From Mikania micrantha (lineage: Eukaryota; Streptophyta; Magnoliopsida; Asterales; Asteraceae): a stretch of DNA of 64,000 nt. Every line of letters begins with the position of its first letter. Position 1 is the first letter of the stretch. The notes beneath the pieces are model-generated. The model was not told where the DNA came from. It searched no databases and saw only the letters and a program-made list of their open reading frames with translations. The stretch lies in NCBI GenBank assembly GCA_009363875.1, contig CM018680.1:10301426-10365425 (forward strand), read 5' to 3'. A program made the translations under genes and the position numbers. Below, one piece after another: positions 31,873-45,060 of the stretch.

Positions 31873-32094
31873 ATGAAAGAACTTAGGAATCTTATTATAT
31901 GTTACATGAACAATTTCCCGATTTTTGCCTTGAGGACAAGACATTTTATCAGTGGATGTAATGATAAGGTTCCATTAAAGGCATATACACGTAAGCGGGG
32001 GAAAGAGGGGTGCAAAACGGATGGGCAATTTCACATGTTGTTTGGGAAATGGATTGATCAATTTGGAGTAGATGACATGACGGGAAAATATTAG
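31873..32094 (+). CDS. Possible terminal exon of an unidentified upstream gene
   Basis: A 73-residue frame starts two bases after the LTR end and stops at 32094. Its second half (KAYTRKRGKEGCKTD onward) looks like a normal plant protein C-terminus, but I do not recognise it. The matching piece at 43573-43605 plus 56174-56221 is split by RT-E. The apparent start may be an accident of the truncated exon. Confidence 0.25.
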   Translation: MKELRNLIICYMNNFPIFALRTRHFISGCNDKVPLKAYTRKRGKEGCKTDGQFHMLFGKWIDQFGVDDMTGKY

Positions 32095-32673
32095 TAGGAA
32101 AGTTAGTGGAGCAGCAGTTACTGGAAAGAGATTATGTTTACATATTTTGTTTCTTTAGTTTTCTTGTCTAGAAATTTTTGCTTATTAGTTTGTAACGGAG
32201 AATTTCCCTTCTCGAATCGGGCTAACGTCGTTTGTTTTATCGTATTTGAATTTCGGTAATTTTAATAGTAGAATCTATCATTCTTGTTAGTCAGCTGTGG
32301 TCTAGTAAGTTGGGCGATGGTTTGTGCGGGTCAATCATGGCCTTAATTGATGTTATGAATATAATTTGACTCGGGTAAACTTACTTTGTTCCTATGAAAT
32401 AATGAGTGTTTAAAGGTGATGTTTGCAGGTAAAATATGACGGTTAAGACTTTGATGATAAAGGCTAATTAGAACGAACTATGAAAACCAAAGTTTCATCT
32501 TTTTGTTTAAACTTTATTTTGTTTATTATTGTTTTTTTTTTGTAATTATGGGTTGTAAACTGGAGATGTGTTTATATGTTTGGTTAAACCCTTGTTTAAA
32601 GTATTGAACAAGTTAATTTGTTAAACAAGGTTCAAAATCAAGAAATTTTCTGGAACAAACACGTTATTACATA

Positions 32674-33828
32674 ATGGCAATTAATCTCAAGCGATTCGCG
32701 AATGTTATTAGCTCCTCAAATTCCATCTTAAACTCCATTCTTGGGAAACCCTTTATTTTGGGGGAGAAGTTCATCTCATGTTTTACCAGGCGCCATGATT
32801 TCTCTGCCTGCTCCACCGGTTCAACAAGGCACATAGCCTCCGGTGAGCTATATCCACAAAATTTATTTGATTTGGTTGGTTGTTCTTGACTATCGTATCT
32901 TTGCATTTCAGCTGTTTGTGGAAATGCCTCTGTGAACAATATAATTTTTAGTTTTGGGGTATGAATGTGTTGCACAAGCAGGGTGTTAGGTTTCATTTCC
33001 TTATTAATCACTTCACAGTTTGTAATAGTTATGTCTTTAGGAATGACCATTTCCTATTTAGTCACCAAATCTAAAAATTCGTCTCCTTTTTATGATTTTA
33101 AGTGTTCTGAGATATATACTTGCATATCAATTATTTTTAAATTTGCTTCTTTAATGTTCTGCTCCCTTTCTATCATATAGCAGAAACTTGATTGATTTTA
33201 AATCTTAGCAATCTCAACTTTGATTGTGCACTAACTCATATTTGCATTACTGGATATGCTTATAATCCAAGAGTAGAAGATGTTGATGAACTTTTGAAAT
33301 GGCACAAAGGAGGAGGGATATTTCATAAGTCAGCAAGCATTGATCTGACGGCATTAATAGATTTTGGTGATGTAGTCCATTCAGGATCATCTGTGGGTGG
33401 AAATGTGCATGTAGGATCAGGAACTGTTGTTGGCCCCAATGTGACGATTGGCAAATCGACAAAGATAGGGTATGCTATATGCCCCTCCTAAAACAGTTGT
33501 TTTTTGCTACTGTATTTGTCATCATCATGTTACCACATTCAAATAAACTGGGAAGTTAGAATCAAAATGAAACAAAAGATGATGAATTTTGAACAAATTT
33601 ATGTACTTGAAGTTTTTTTTCTACATAATATAGTGTACGGATCTTGAAACAGTTAGATTGACCGTTTTATAATTCTTTGGTGTCAAATTGTCTGGTTTAC
33701 TTTTTCCATGATTTCATCTAGAATGTAATAGTAACTCCTGCATTTCATCAGGTATAATGTTGCACTTGCAAATTGCACAATTGGTGATTCATGTGTCATC
33801 CATCATGGGGTCTGCATTGGTCAAGATG
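32674..33828 (+). pseudogene. LpxD copy 1, truncated after exon 3
   Basis: Exon 1 (32674-32842), exon 2 (about 33274-33469) and exon 3 (33752-33828) match the complete gene at 56803-60302. Intron 3 is cut at 34775 by RT-D sequence and exons 4-10 are absent, removing most of the left-handed beta-helix including the catalytic His. Exon 2 has two replacements relative to copy 2 (Pro to Leu after SID, Ala to Asp after IDFG). The promoter region is retained, so it may still be transcribed, into RT-D. Confidence 0.85.
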
Positions 33829-34154
33829 GTAAAATCAGTTTTAATGAAGTCATGAACTTTAGTAAACTTATTGCCTGCGACGCAGTTGTACTAGAGGCAT
33901 TAAATAAGAAAACAATGCTTTGTTATTGATTTAATATATTGATGCAGGAGCATGACATAAACTACTAAGATGTTGGAGATCGAGATTATCCAAGAAACTT
34001 TAATAATTATTTTTTAGTATATCTGTATATTTATTTAGTTAATCATTATCTTTAGGTTTAATATAACTATTAGGGTTTGTTTTTATTTCTCGTTAGTTTT
34101 TTTATTAAAGTTTGACTAAGAACATTGTTCTTGGAACCTTTGGGTTCATATTAA

Positions 34155-34775
34155 GGGGCTGTTTGTTTGGGTCTGAATCTGAATGGTTCAGATTCAGACC
34201 GTTTGTTTCGTGGAAAAAACATACATTTGAATGGGTTCCAATGTCTGAATGAAGGTCTGAATCATTCAGACTTCAGAGCAAGTCTAAATGGGTCTGAATA
34301 CGGGATGCTTCGTCTGTGTGCTTCGAACATCGTTGATGCTGGACTGGTATCCGATGCATCTGCAACTTGAACTCCATTGTCACCAAAACAAGAAGGAAAA
34401 TCTTTCATTTTTATGCAAATTTAGAGCAAACCCACAAAAGATCTTGATCATATAGACTGAACTCCACCACCATCATCTACGACTGAACTCCACCACCATC
34501 ATCAACGACTGAACTCTACCACCATCATCAACGACTTCAGCTCCACATCCATCATCGACTCTGATCCAGCCACCACCGGCGACAACTCCGATCCAGCCAC
34601 CACCAGTGACGACTTCAATCCAGATGCGAACGAAACCCTAAAATCGACGATGGGAACGATGGCGACGGTGGGGTTCACGGGCACCTCTTCTTCGGTGAAG
34701 GGGATCTGCTCGGTGACGACGGTTGGCGGCAAAAGGCGGTGGACGGCGACCTGTTGTGGGAAGTCTGATGGAAAG
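34155..34775 (+). mobile_element. Truncated PIF/Harbinger-like MITE in copy 1
   Basis: Same element as 58284-59109 but cut at 34775 by the RT-D junction. The 5' terminus GGGGCTGTTTGTTTGG follows a TAA. Confidence 0.7.
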
Positions 34776-36106
34776 GTGGTTTGGGCATACTCGTGGTGTA
34801 TTGTAAAGGTGGTGGGACGGTGGTTTGGGCAGTTGCGACCTACCCTTATCATATTCCCTATACATATACCATTTACAGTACATCGGGTGGATGTCAGTAT
34901 TGAGGAATAAGGGAACTACCCGTTTGGGACACTCATCTGTTTAAGAACTTAACTGCTTAGGAATTTACCTGCATTAGGAATTATCTGTTAGATCTCTTGA
35001 TCTCCAGACAAGGACACACTCGTACAAAGGTGGTGGGACGGTGTAAGGGAGGTTGCGATCTACTCTTGCATATGCCCTATACATATACCATTTGTAGTAT
35101 ATTGGGGGTCTGTCAGTGTCAGGAACATAGGATATTATTAGAATATTACTAGGAAATGTTGGGAGGTTGATTATGATGTAAAAATGATTGATGGACTGTG
35201 AGTAGTTTGCTGTTGGATTGGTTTGGATTGACTCATGGATGGTCACACTTGATGAACACTTATAAATTCACTTATGAAACACACTGATTGGACACGGAGG
35301 GTGCATAGGATTAACGAACGATATGAGCGATTAGTGATGAAATATGGACTTGGGTGATGATATAGACACTTGATGATAATATAAACGCATAGTGATGATA
35401 CTAACACTTAGTGATGGTATGGACACTTGATGAGAATAAACAATAGGGAGGATATGAACACTTAGTGACAATAAGAGCACTCAGTGACGATATGAACCCT
35501 CATTGATGATTACTGACATTGGGATTAGCATGGATTTTAGTGAACTTAGACAATTAGGGGAACTTCAATGTCAGGTGAACTTAGACATTAGGTGAACTTA
35601 GAAATAGGTGAACCTACATGTCAGGTGAACTTAGACATTAGGCGAACCTTATTGTCCAAGGAAGCTAGAGATCACTTCACTCAAAATTATCCTACCTAGG
35701 ATAAGGTTTGTGAAGTGAGATTATGATAAGATACATGATACACTCTAAATGCTAACAAGGGCATAATCGTGGTGCAATGGAATGGTGGTGGGACGGTGTA
35801 GGGAGATTTCGATCTACCTCTGCATATGCCCTATATATAAGCTTGTTGCATTGCATCGGGAGGTTGTCAGTGTTGGCGTAGGGTGTGAAATGTATGAACT
35901 TAGGAATAGTTAGCTAATATTAGTCATGACCAACTAGGACACTTAGAATAATATTAGGAAATTACAAACATTATGAGTTTAATGACAGATAGGAGATAAA
36001 TATAGTTCCTATATGAAATCCTAACTGCTTAAATGAACTCATTTGACCATTGTTTGTATGACTCACGTTGTAAACGGTAATAACATGTTTCTAATTTCTT
36101 AGAAAC
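34776..36106 (+). repeat. RT-D leader with three repeats of a ~100-bp TATA module
   Basis: A module with ggtgggacggtg, gcgatctac and atgccctatacatata occurs near 34795-34900, 35025-35125 and 35775-35860, and again in the RT-D 3' LTR near 41060. Between them are short repeats (gatgatat...acactt near 35330-35500; gtgaacttagacattagg near 35555-35645). No accessory ORF like those of RT-A and RT-B is present. Confidence 0.6.
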
Positions 36107-39100
36107 ATGCCGCCTCGCCGTCACAACGAAGATGACTCAAACAATGGGGATGCTAACAACAGTAATGCCAACTCTGGCATACAAGAGTTAGCAACACTCA
36201 TTTCTGGATTGGTGAGTCAACTGACACAAGCCAACCAGAATATCAACCAGAACAGAGGTGGTGCAAACCCGCCAACTTGCACGTTCAAACACTTCAATTC
36301 CTGTAACCCCCTGAAGTTCACGGGTGCTGAATCGGCCACTGGTCTGCTGCAGTGGTTCGAGAGTATGGAGAACACCTTCATTAACAGCGACTGCCCAGAG
36401 AACCTGAAAGTTCGTTATGCCACAAGTGTCTTTCAAAAGAGAGCACTAACTTGGTGGAATGGGGAAAAACAAACTAGGGGAGTTGAGACTGCTTTAGCAC
36501 TGACTTGGACTGAGGTCAAGAACTTGATGACCACTGAATTCTGTCCTCGCAGTGAGATGAGGAAGCTTGAGACTGAGTTCTTGGAACTCAAGCAGGACAG
36601 CGGGGAAAATGTAATCTATAATACTCAGTTTCATGAGTATAGCCTGCTGGTGCCTCATATGGTGACACCCTTGGATAGGGCAATCGAGAAGTATATCGGC
36701 GGACTGCCGGTGCAGATTCAGGACACAGTCTACGGGAGCAGTCCCAAAAAACTGGAGGCTGCGATCCGCCTATCTGCAACTCTTACTGACAATCATGTGA
36801 AGAATGGAACACTCACTCGGAAAGGATACAAGAAGACTGACACCAAAGCTGCTGCCAAGGGGACTTCAATTGAAGTCAAGACTGAACAGGGCAGATCATC
36901 AAAAAGCAGCAACAAAAAGAGGAAGACCAGAAACTTCATGGTCGCTGCTCCTGCTGCTAAGTCTGCGCAGCAATCATCAAACAACTCCTCTGCCAGAAAT
37001 TACACTGGGAACACTCCCCAATGTAATACTTGCCGATATCATCACGCACCCAACTTGCCTTGTCGCGTCTGCAACAACTGTGGCAAGTTTGGTCACTATG
37101 CTAATGTTTGCCGGAGTGCACCGCAAGCACAAAGGATGCAACCTGCTCCGCTTGCACTGCCAGATCCACATGCACAACCTATTCCAGCTGTACCCGTTCG
37201 CCAGGTACCTCAAGCACAGGCAAGAGCCTGTTATGAGTGTGGTGAAGTAGGTCACTTCAGGAATCAATGCCCAAAGTTGACCGGGAATAACCAGAGGGTG
37301 GCAAGAGGCCGGGCTTTTCAACTGAATGCTCCAGCTGCTCAAGCCAACCAGGATGTGGTCAACGGTACATTTCTGATCAACAACTCTTATGCATCTGTCT
37401 TATTTGATTCTGGTGCTGATAGGAGTTTCATTTCATATGATTTTGAATGCTTGCTTGGTAGAACACGTACATATTTAGATAAACCGTGTAACATGGAAGT
37501 GGCTGACGGAAACACTATTGATATTGACACTGTTATTATTGGATGTACTGTGAACTTAAGTGATCACGTTTTCCCAATTGATCTCATACCTATGCATCTT
37601 GGTAGCTTCGATGTTATCATAGGCATGGACTGGTTAGCCACCCACAAAGCGGAGATTGTATGCCATGAAAAGTATATTCGTATTCCGTTACCTTCGGGTG
37701 AAACTTTACGAGTCTTTGGAGAAACTTCTAGCAAAGGTCTTAAGCTAATGTCTTGCACTAAAGCACACAAGTACCTTAGGAAGAAGTGTATAGCATTTTT
37801 AGCTCATATTGTGGAGAAAAGGGATAAAGGAGAGAGCATTGAAGACGTTCCAGTAATCAGAGATTATCCAGAAGTATTTCCAGATGATTTGCCGGGTCTT
37901 CCACCAGAACGTCAAGTAGAGTTTCGAATTGACTTAGTACCTGGTACGAATCCTGTCGCCAAAGCTCCCTACAGACTTGCGCCTTTGGAGTTACAAGAAC
38001 TGGCGAGCCAATTGCAAGAACTGACTGATAAAGGATTTATTCGCCCGAGCCATTCACCATGGGGTGCACCGGTCCTGTTTGTCAAGAAGAAGGACGGGTC
38101 ATTCCGAATGTGCATCGATTACCGCGAATTAAACAAACTTACAATTAAGAATCGATATCCACTGTCGCGCATCGATGATCTCTTCGATCAGCTTCAAGGC
38201 TCAGCATGGTTTTCAAAGATCGATCTTAGGTCTGGGTATCATCAGCTTCGCGTACATGATGATGATATTCCCAAGACTGCTTTCAGAACAAGATATGGCC
38301 ATTACGAATTTCTGGTAATGCCTTTCGGCCTTACCAATGCACCTGCGGTTTTCATGGACCTCATGAACCGTGTTTGCAGGCCATGCTTGGATAAATTTGT
38401 GATTGTATTCATTGATGATATTCTGATCTACTCGAAGACCAAGGAAGAACACGAGAAGCACCTTAAGTTGGTTTTGGAGATCCTGAGAGAAGAGCGACTG
38501 TATGCCAAATTATCTAAATATGAATTTTGTCTTAAGGAAGTTCAATTCTTGGGGCACATAGTCAACGAATATGGGGTTCACGTGGATCCTGCAAAGATTG
38601 ATGTGGTGAAGAATTGGAGTACACCAAAGACACCGACGGAGATTCGATCGTTTCTTGGACTTGCCGGTTACTATCGGCGATTTATATCGAATTTCTCCAG
38701 GATTGCTATCCCTCTCACTTCTTTAACTCAGTAGAATAAGCCATACGAGTGGGGACCGAAGCAAGAAGAGGCATTTCAGACTTTGAAACAGAAACTTTGT
38801 GATGCTCCTGTCTTGACATTGCCTGACGGAAATGATGATTTTGTAGTTTATTGTGATGCATCCAACCTAGGTCTCGGTTGTGTTCTCATGCAACGGGGAA
38901 AGGTTGTGGCCTATGCATCGAGACAGCTGAAAATTCACGAGAAGAACTACACTACACACGACTAGGAACTTGGTACAGTCGTGTTTGCCTTGAAGATATG
39001 GAGACATTATCTCTGTGGCACTAAGTGTGTCGTCTTTACTGACCATAAGAGTTTGCAACATATTCTCAATCAAAAGGAGCTTAATATGAGACAACGGATA

Positions 39101-40705
39101 TGGGTTGAACTGTTAAATGATTATGACTATGAAATTCGCTACCATCCTGGCAAGGCGAATGTAGTAGCAGATGCGCTTAGTCGCAAAAGTCAAGTTCAAA
39201 TCCATAGTGTCCGAGTGCACATGAACCTCCGTAATGATGTTCTCACAACCCAACAAGTCTCATTAGCTCAGGATAACTTGAAAAATGAGATGTCATGCGG
39301 GGCTGAGATTTTACTGGAAACTAAGAATGATGGGTTAATGTATTACTTGAATCGGTTGTGGATACCGAACCAGGGTGATCTTAGGATGCTGATCATGGAT
39401 GAAGCTCATAAGTCTCGTTACTCAATCCACCCGGGTTCTGATAAAATGTATCAAGACCTTCGGGACTTGTACTGGGGGCCTGGAATGAAGAAGGATATTG
39501 CTGAGTATGTGTCTAAGTGCCTTAACTATGCTAAAGTCAAGGCAGAACACCAGCGACCTCCGGGATTGTTATTACAGCCAGAGATACCGATGTGGAAGTG
39601 GGAGAATATCTCTATGGATTTCATTACTAAACTCCCACGAACCACAAACGGTAAAGATAGTATCTGGGTGATTGTTGATAGATTGACCAAGTCGGCTCAC
39701 TTCTTACCGATACGCGAAACATACCCTGTGCGGAAGTTAGCGCGTATCTACATTGATGAGATCATTAGCCGACATGGTATTCCCTTAAGCATAATATCGG
39801 ACCGTGATGCTCGTTTCACGGCACGATTTTGGGAATCACTTCATGAAGCTTTTGGAACAAGACTGGATCTTAGCACTGCTTATCATCCTCAAACGGATGG
39901 TCAAACAGAGCGAACGATTCAAACACTGGAAGACATGTTGAGAGCTTGCGTCATCGATTTTGGTGGCAATTGGGACAGCCATTTACCATTAGTCGAGTTC
40001 TCGTATAACAATAGTTATCACGCGAGCATTGGTATGGCTCCGTTCGAAGCTCTTTATGGCAGGAAATGTCGGTCACCTATTTGTTGGACCGAAGTCGGCG
40101 ATTCGCAGATCACCGGTCACGAGATTATTCAGGAAATGACTGACAAGATCCGCCAGATCCGTGACAATCTGTTAGCTGCTCGCAGTAGACAGAAGAGCTA
40201 CGCGGATAAACGAAGAAAACCTCTAGAGTTTGAAGTGGGAGATATGGTATTGCTTAAAGTGTCGCCTTAGAAGGGCGTTGTTCGATTCGGAAAGAAGGGG
40301 AAGCTTGCTCCACGATATGTTGGCCCTTTTAAGATCCTTGAACGGATCGGGAAGGTTGCCTACAAATTGGAACTTCCTCCTGAACTTAGTAACGTGCACC
40401 CGACGTTTCACGTGTCCAATTTGAGAAAGTGCTTAGCTGATCAAGATCTTCAGGTACCACTCGATGACATTCGCATCGATGATACCTTGCATTTTGTTGA
40501 AAGACCAGTGGAGATAATGGATCGTGAGGTTAACATTTACCATTAGTCGAGTTCTCGTATAACAATAGATACCATGCATTTTGTTGAAAGACCAATTGTC
40601 AAAGTACGTTGGGAATCGAAGCGGGGTCCAGAGTTCACCTGGAAGCGGGAAGATCAGATGAAGCTTAAGTACCCACATTTATTTACTACGCTCACTTCAA
40701 GTTGA
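36107..40705 (+). pseudogene. RT-D gag-pol polyprotein, four in-frame TAG stops
   Basis: One continuous frame starts at ATG 36107 (MPPRRHNEDD) and ends at TGA 40703-40705. TAG codons interrupt it at 38732, 38963, 40268 and 40544. Visible: gag domain (about residues 60-230), knuckles CNNCGKFGHYANVC and CYECGEVGHFRNQC, protease (FDSGADRSF), reverse transcriptase (FIDDILIYS), RNase H (FTDHKSLQHI), integrase zinc finger and core (MDFITKLP, ISDRDARF), and the RGPEFTW C-terminal block. A second zinc-finger Cys position reads Tyr (CLNYAK). Near 40536-40592 copied pieces of pol replace part of the tail. It is inactive. Confidence 0.9.
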
Positions 40706-40739
40706 ATTTCAGGACGAAATTCCGTTAACTAGGGGAGAC
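40704..40739 (+). promoter_or_regulatory. RT-D 3' hairpin and polypurine tract
   Basis: At 40704-40722 perfect 7-bp stems GAATTTC/GAAATTC flank AGGAC. The purine run aggggaga (40731-40738) precedes the LTR start at 40740. Confidence 0.75.
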
Positions 40740-43564
40740 TGTAACATCACTGTACTTCCGGTCGTCCGTACATCCGTACGATTGTACTGTTACGATCTGA
40801 GATTTATTATTATTAATGATGAATACATTATTGGATGATTAACAATGTTACTGGTATGCATGTTATAACATATTATACGCGTAAACCATGGGAAGTTTAG
40901 TTGTAACCCAACTAAACAGAACCAGAGAGTTTATCGCAGTTACATTTACTGATTATGGATTAATGGAATTGGGTTGAAGTGGGATGGAACTGGGAGTTTG
41001 TTATGGTCTGGTTGCTGAACTTAGTCAAGGACACATGGTGATAGTTTATCGAAATAGCGGTGGGACGGTGTAGGGGAGGTTGCGATCTACCTCTGCATAT
41101 GCCCTATACATATGCATATTTCGGTCTGTCATGGATGTGTCAGTGACTAGGGTTTAGTGGGTTTTGGTTTGGGAATGATAATATTAAAGTTAATAAATAA
41201 TGGAATTAATTACGCGAAGTGAGGTTACGGACATTACTTAAACGCGAATGTTGATTCAGAAATATTAATTTAATAAATGTATTCGCGTGAGTGACGATTC
41301 ACACGAATATAATTATTAGGAATAATATTCTGGGACGATATTCCATAAATAGTAAATCGAATCGAAATACGATACGAGCGTCGGATTCACAAAGGTGACG
41401 ATCTTTACGAATACGCACGTAAGTAACGCGTTTCGACGAGAAAATTTAATAATATCAAACGATATTAAATTAATAAATGAAAACTGAAAATATTTATTAG
41501 GAATCACAACATAAAACAAGAATCGAATAATCGTTTTAGTTAAATAAATAAGTTACCGTAAATAAAACGGAATCGTTTTACGAAACAATTTATTTAAAAT
41601 CATTTTATTAAACGAAACTTATTTAGTTAAACATTTTACATTTTAAATATGTTTTACGATAAAACCGAGTGTTTTCATATTTTTATCGCGATAAAAACAA
41701 GACCGGACAAGTGGTGACGATACGAGATATAAGGAAGAGTTTATTCCTCTTCCTTTTCATTTCACCAACACTCACTCTCTCTCTACCTCTTCATTTTCGT
41801 CACCCTCACAACCTCTATCTTCTCTCTACCATAAAACCTTCATTTCTCAACGAATCTTCAAGATCTTGGAGCCTAAACGACCGGGGAATCAAGGAGAACA
41901 AAGAAGTACAGGAAGATCTCACGTTTGATCCCTCTTTTGAGGTAAATCTAAGTATTTACTTTCGGTTTTGTAGTGAATCTCGAATTCTTGTGTATTGATA
42001 CAAATAATTGATCCTAAACACGTATAAAACATCTAGACGAGTTGTTAAGAGAATATAGAAACCATGGATAGTCTTGTATTGCAGAAACTTGAGGAGGGGG
42101 ATGATTGGAAGTACAGGTTCGTGCCAAAGCATGGGAGCCGAACCCTAGTTTCTGGCCGAACCATGGTTCTAGCCGAACCATTACATGCGGCGAACCCTAA
42201 CTGCGGCCACGAACCTTGAGTCTTAGGGCGAACCTTGTGAGCCAGCCGACGCTCCACACCGCCGAACCCTAGGGGGCCGCGAACCTTCAAGCCACCACCG
42301 AACCTACTCGCTGTTGTCGAACCATCTCAGGTTCAGGAACCTTCTGGTGACCTAACTAGCGAACCTTTAGCCACGACCATGGGGAACGAACCTGATGGCC
42401 GAACCCTTCATAACCATGCTGAACGAACCCTAAGCTTGCATGGCCGAACCCTTGATCGGAAAACCCTTGGGCCTATTTAACCGAACCATTGTCGAACCCC
42501 AAAGGCCCACGAACCTTAAGGTTCGCTGGACCTAGGGTTGTTGAACATTGATTTGATCGAGCCAAGGGGAAGGATATACGAACATGGTGATACATGGGAC
42601 ATGAATTTCGTTTATAAGAAGTTATGCATGTATGGGAATTTAGAGTCACCACCTTTGTTTTAATTACATAAGTTTGAGTAAAAGATTAAATGAGCCAAGG
42701 ATCATCGAGATCAAATTTAACACATGCATGAGCTAATCTAATTGTCACATTTTCTAAATAAAGGAAGTCTTAATTTATGAGATATGATACATGAACACTT
42801 ATAAGATTAATCAAAGTATGTTTTCTTAAGCTTAAATTGAAATTCTATTAATTAAAATTTATGATGACCACCTATTCAAACATGCATGAAAAACATGGGA
42901 TATGTATGCATAGTTAAGGGTAGGATTAGGGTTATCTATGAGAATAACCATATTTCCTCATAATAATTTATTCTTAAAAGATAATTTAACTATAGAAGGT
43001 ATAAATTATATTTTTATGATGAACATTCACATAAGGTGGAGTAAAAATTTACTTCACTTAGGATTTAACAAACTAAGTAACAATACACCTGACGATGTAG
43101 AGAAACACTTATGATTATTTAATTAAATTAAGACATGTATACTTATAAACACGAATACCTATTAACTACAGATCGTTGAGTTGCTTCAAATTCTCTTACG
43201 CGAGCGCGCAATTATACAAGAACAATGATTCTAAGAAATTCAGTTGAGTTCTCATAACCTCCCTTTCTTTAAACTATTTTGTTTTAAAACTCGGAGGTGA
43301 AACATGTATACCAAAATAAATATTATTTTGATAACACAAGGATAATACCTGTTTATCAATATGATATTCGCAATATAAAATTATCATTAATTATGGATTA
43401 TCTCTTATTATCTTATATCCGTGTAAACATTGTTATTGACCTAGGTCAATAACAAAGATCACACGTGTTGTCACAAACTCCGAGAATCATCGCTCTTAAC
43501 TTCGGTTAATTGCTTTGACATCATGTATTGTCACATGGATTGTTTCCACTCTGTGAATCATTGT
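40740..43564 (+). repeat. RT-D 3' LTR, truncated on the right
   Basis: Matches the first part of the lone LTR 27916-31870 but keeps a ~240-bp piece (about 40870-41105) lost there, with a TATA module. The splice-donor equivalent near 43244 reads CAGTTGAG, so the donor GT is lost in this copy. Ends at 43564 in a ~75-bp tandem repeat zone. Confidence 0.85.
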
Positions 43565-43572
43565 TTCCACAT

Positions 43573-43605
43573 GGATGGGCAATTTCACATGTTGTTTGGG
43601 AAATG
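43573..43605 (+). repeat. Segmental duplication copy 2, left piece
   Basis: Thirty-three bases matching 32019-32051. They are separated from the rest of copy 2 (56174 onward) by RT-E. The last five bases, AAATG, are the RT-E target duplication. Confidence 0.85.
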
Positions 43606-44639
43606 TGTAACATCAGTGCCGGAACCGTCACCGGAACAGTAATCAGGTACAAACTTTATGTAATCCAGTGTATTTTATATTCATATCAAGTTTCAGTATC
43701 ATTTCATGTTATCAAAACTGAGAATTCACAGTCATTTCAGAGAAATCAATTCAGAACAATGGTTATTGAGTCAGATAATTATCTGGCAACACAGAACCAT
43801 CATATGATTTATTTGTTAGGATTTTATTATGTATAAACGTATGTGAGGCTTTACAGATCAAAACAGCACGAATGTCGTTACGTGAATGCTAAACCGACAG
43901 ATTATTCGTATAGGTGACGATCTGTACGAATAAACCTGAAAGTTTAACGTTCTGAATGATATTCGATAATTAGAAAACAAAATTGAAAAGTGTAGTTATC
44001 GTCGTGTTTGATCGGGTGACGATTCGAACAAATACGCGCGATGACCGCGCGATTCGATTTAAACGTTAAATAAATACTTTGTAAACTAAATAATTAAAAG
44101 ATATTAGTTAATTTATTAGGAATCACAACCTAAAATAATTTTATAATTTCTATTTTAAAACCGAGACGTTTCGTTACGAAAACGACGCGAAACCACGCGA
44201 AACCGAACGAACCCCGGTATTTTCCCCACATTAATTGTGGCCTTTAATGCCACAACAACCCACCAACCAGCCATCACCACCCCCAATCTCGTTCATATCT
44301 CTCCCAAGCTTTCTCTCTCTAGAACTTCCACCATCTCTCTAAGTTTCCTCACTCAAATCTCCACGAAATCGACTCATCTTGGTGTCAAAACGACCACCAT
44401 CACTCGTAGATCACGAAAGTACAACAGATCTAAGCTTCCATCCTTCGATTTGAGGTAAAATCGCAGATTTATATTCGGTTTTGGGGTTTGAAAACCCTAA
44501 ATTCGACCACACCTTGTTAACCGATTTTACACCATCTTAACCTTTAGGATTTGCACTACATAACCATACAACAAGTTAGGAACAAGTTTCCCTTCATTCC
44601 TCAGCCGATTAGCCCAGAAACTATGGTTGTTCTTTTTAA

Positions 44640-45060
44640 TGCTCGACCGGCCGAATGGCAAAGGCCATCAGGCCGCCGAATGACTACCCCCACTCATTCG
44701 CCGAATAACCTAGGCCGAACCATACCCTTATTCGCCGAATGGCCCTTGTACCGAAGCAACACTCCCACATTCGATCAGCTTAGTTTCATTCGCCACTAGC
44801 CATTCGATCGGCCAAGTTCTTTCGGCCAACCCTCATTCGCCGCATGCCCCCATTCGACTAGAGCCATTCGATCAGTTTTCATTCGATCGCCATGCTGCTC
44901 ATTCGACCAGGCCTCCTGCGAATGAACCTTCATTCGACCCTAAGCCTTATTCGACCAAGACCCCATTCGATAGTAGCCCATTCGACAGAAGCTACCCACA
45001 TTCGGCCAAAGGCCATGTGGGTGCCATTCGTCCTGGTCCTTAGTCGAATGAGTTAAGGCC
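44640..45060 (+). repeat. ATTCG/CGAAT word-rich zone in RT-E LTR
   Basis: At least fifteen CATTCG or CGAATG words occur in both orientations over about 420 bases. It sits at the same place relative to the first donor-like site as the CGAACC zone in RT-D. The copy in the 3' LTR is at about 53370-53790. Confidence 0.75.

Larger units (their letters stand above)
32019..34775 (+). repeat. Segmental duplication, copy 1
   Basis: This 2.76-kb segment matches 43573-43605 joined to 56174-58903. It holds the end of the upstream exon, the LpxD promoter, exons 1-3 and part of intron 3 with part of a MITE. By eye copies differ at a small number of bases, so the duplication is recent. Confidence 0.9.
34776..43564 (+). 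mobile_element. RT-D: Ty3/gypsy fragment lacking 5' LTR
   Basis: Begins abruptly in leader sequence after LpxD intron 3 and ends abruptly inside its 3' LTR at 43564. It has no 5' LTR or primer site. Gag-pol, hairpin, purine tract and 2.8 kb of 3' LTR are present. At the right junction about nine filler bases (tttccacat) copy nearby LTR sequence before the duplicated segment resumes at ggatgggcaa (43573), which is typical of end-joining repair. Confidence 0.85.

Noticed and set aside
34502..34883. Minus-strand frames in the MITE of LpxD copy 1
   Set aside because: Produced by cca/cat-rich simple repeats; the counterpart in copy 2 has different frame ends.
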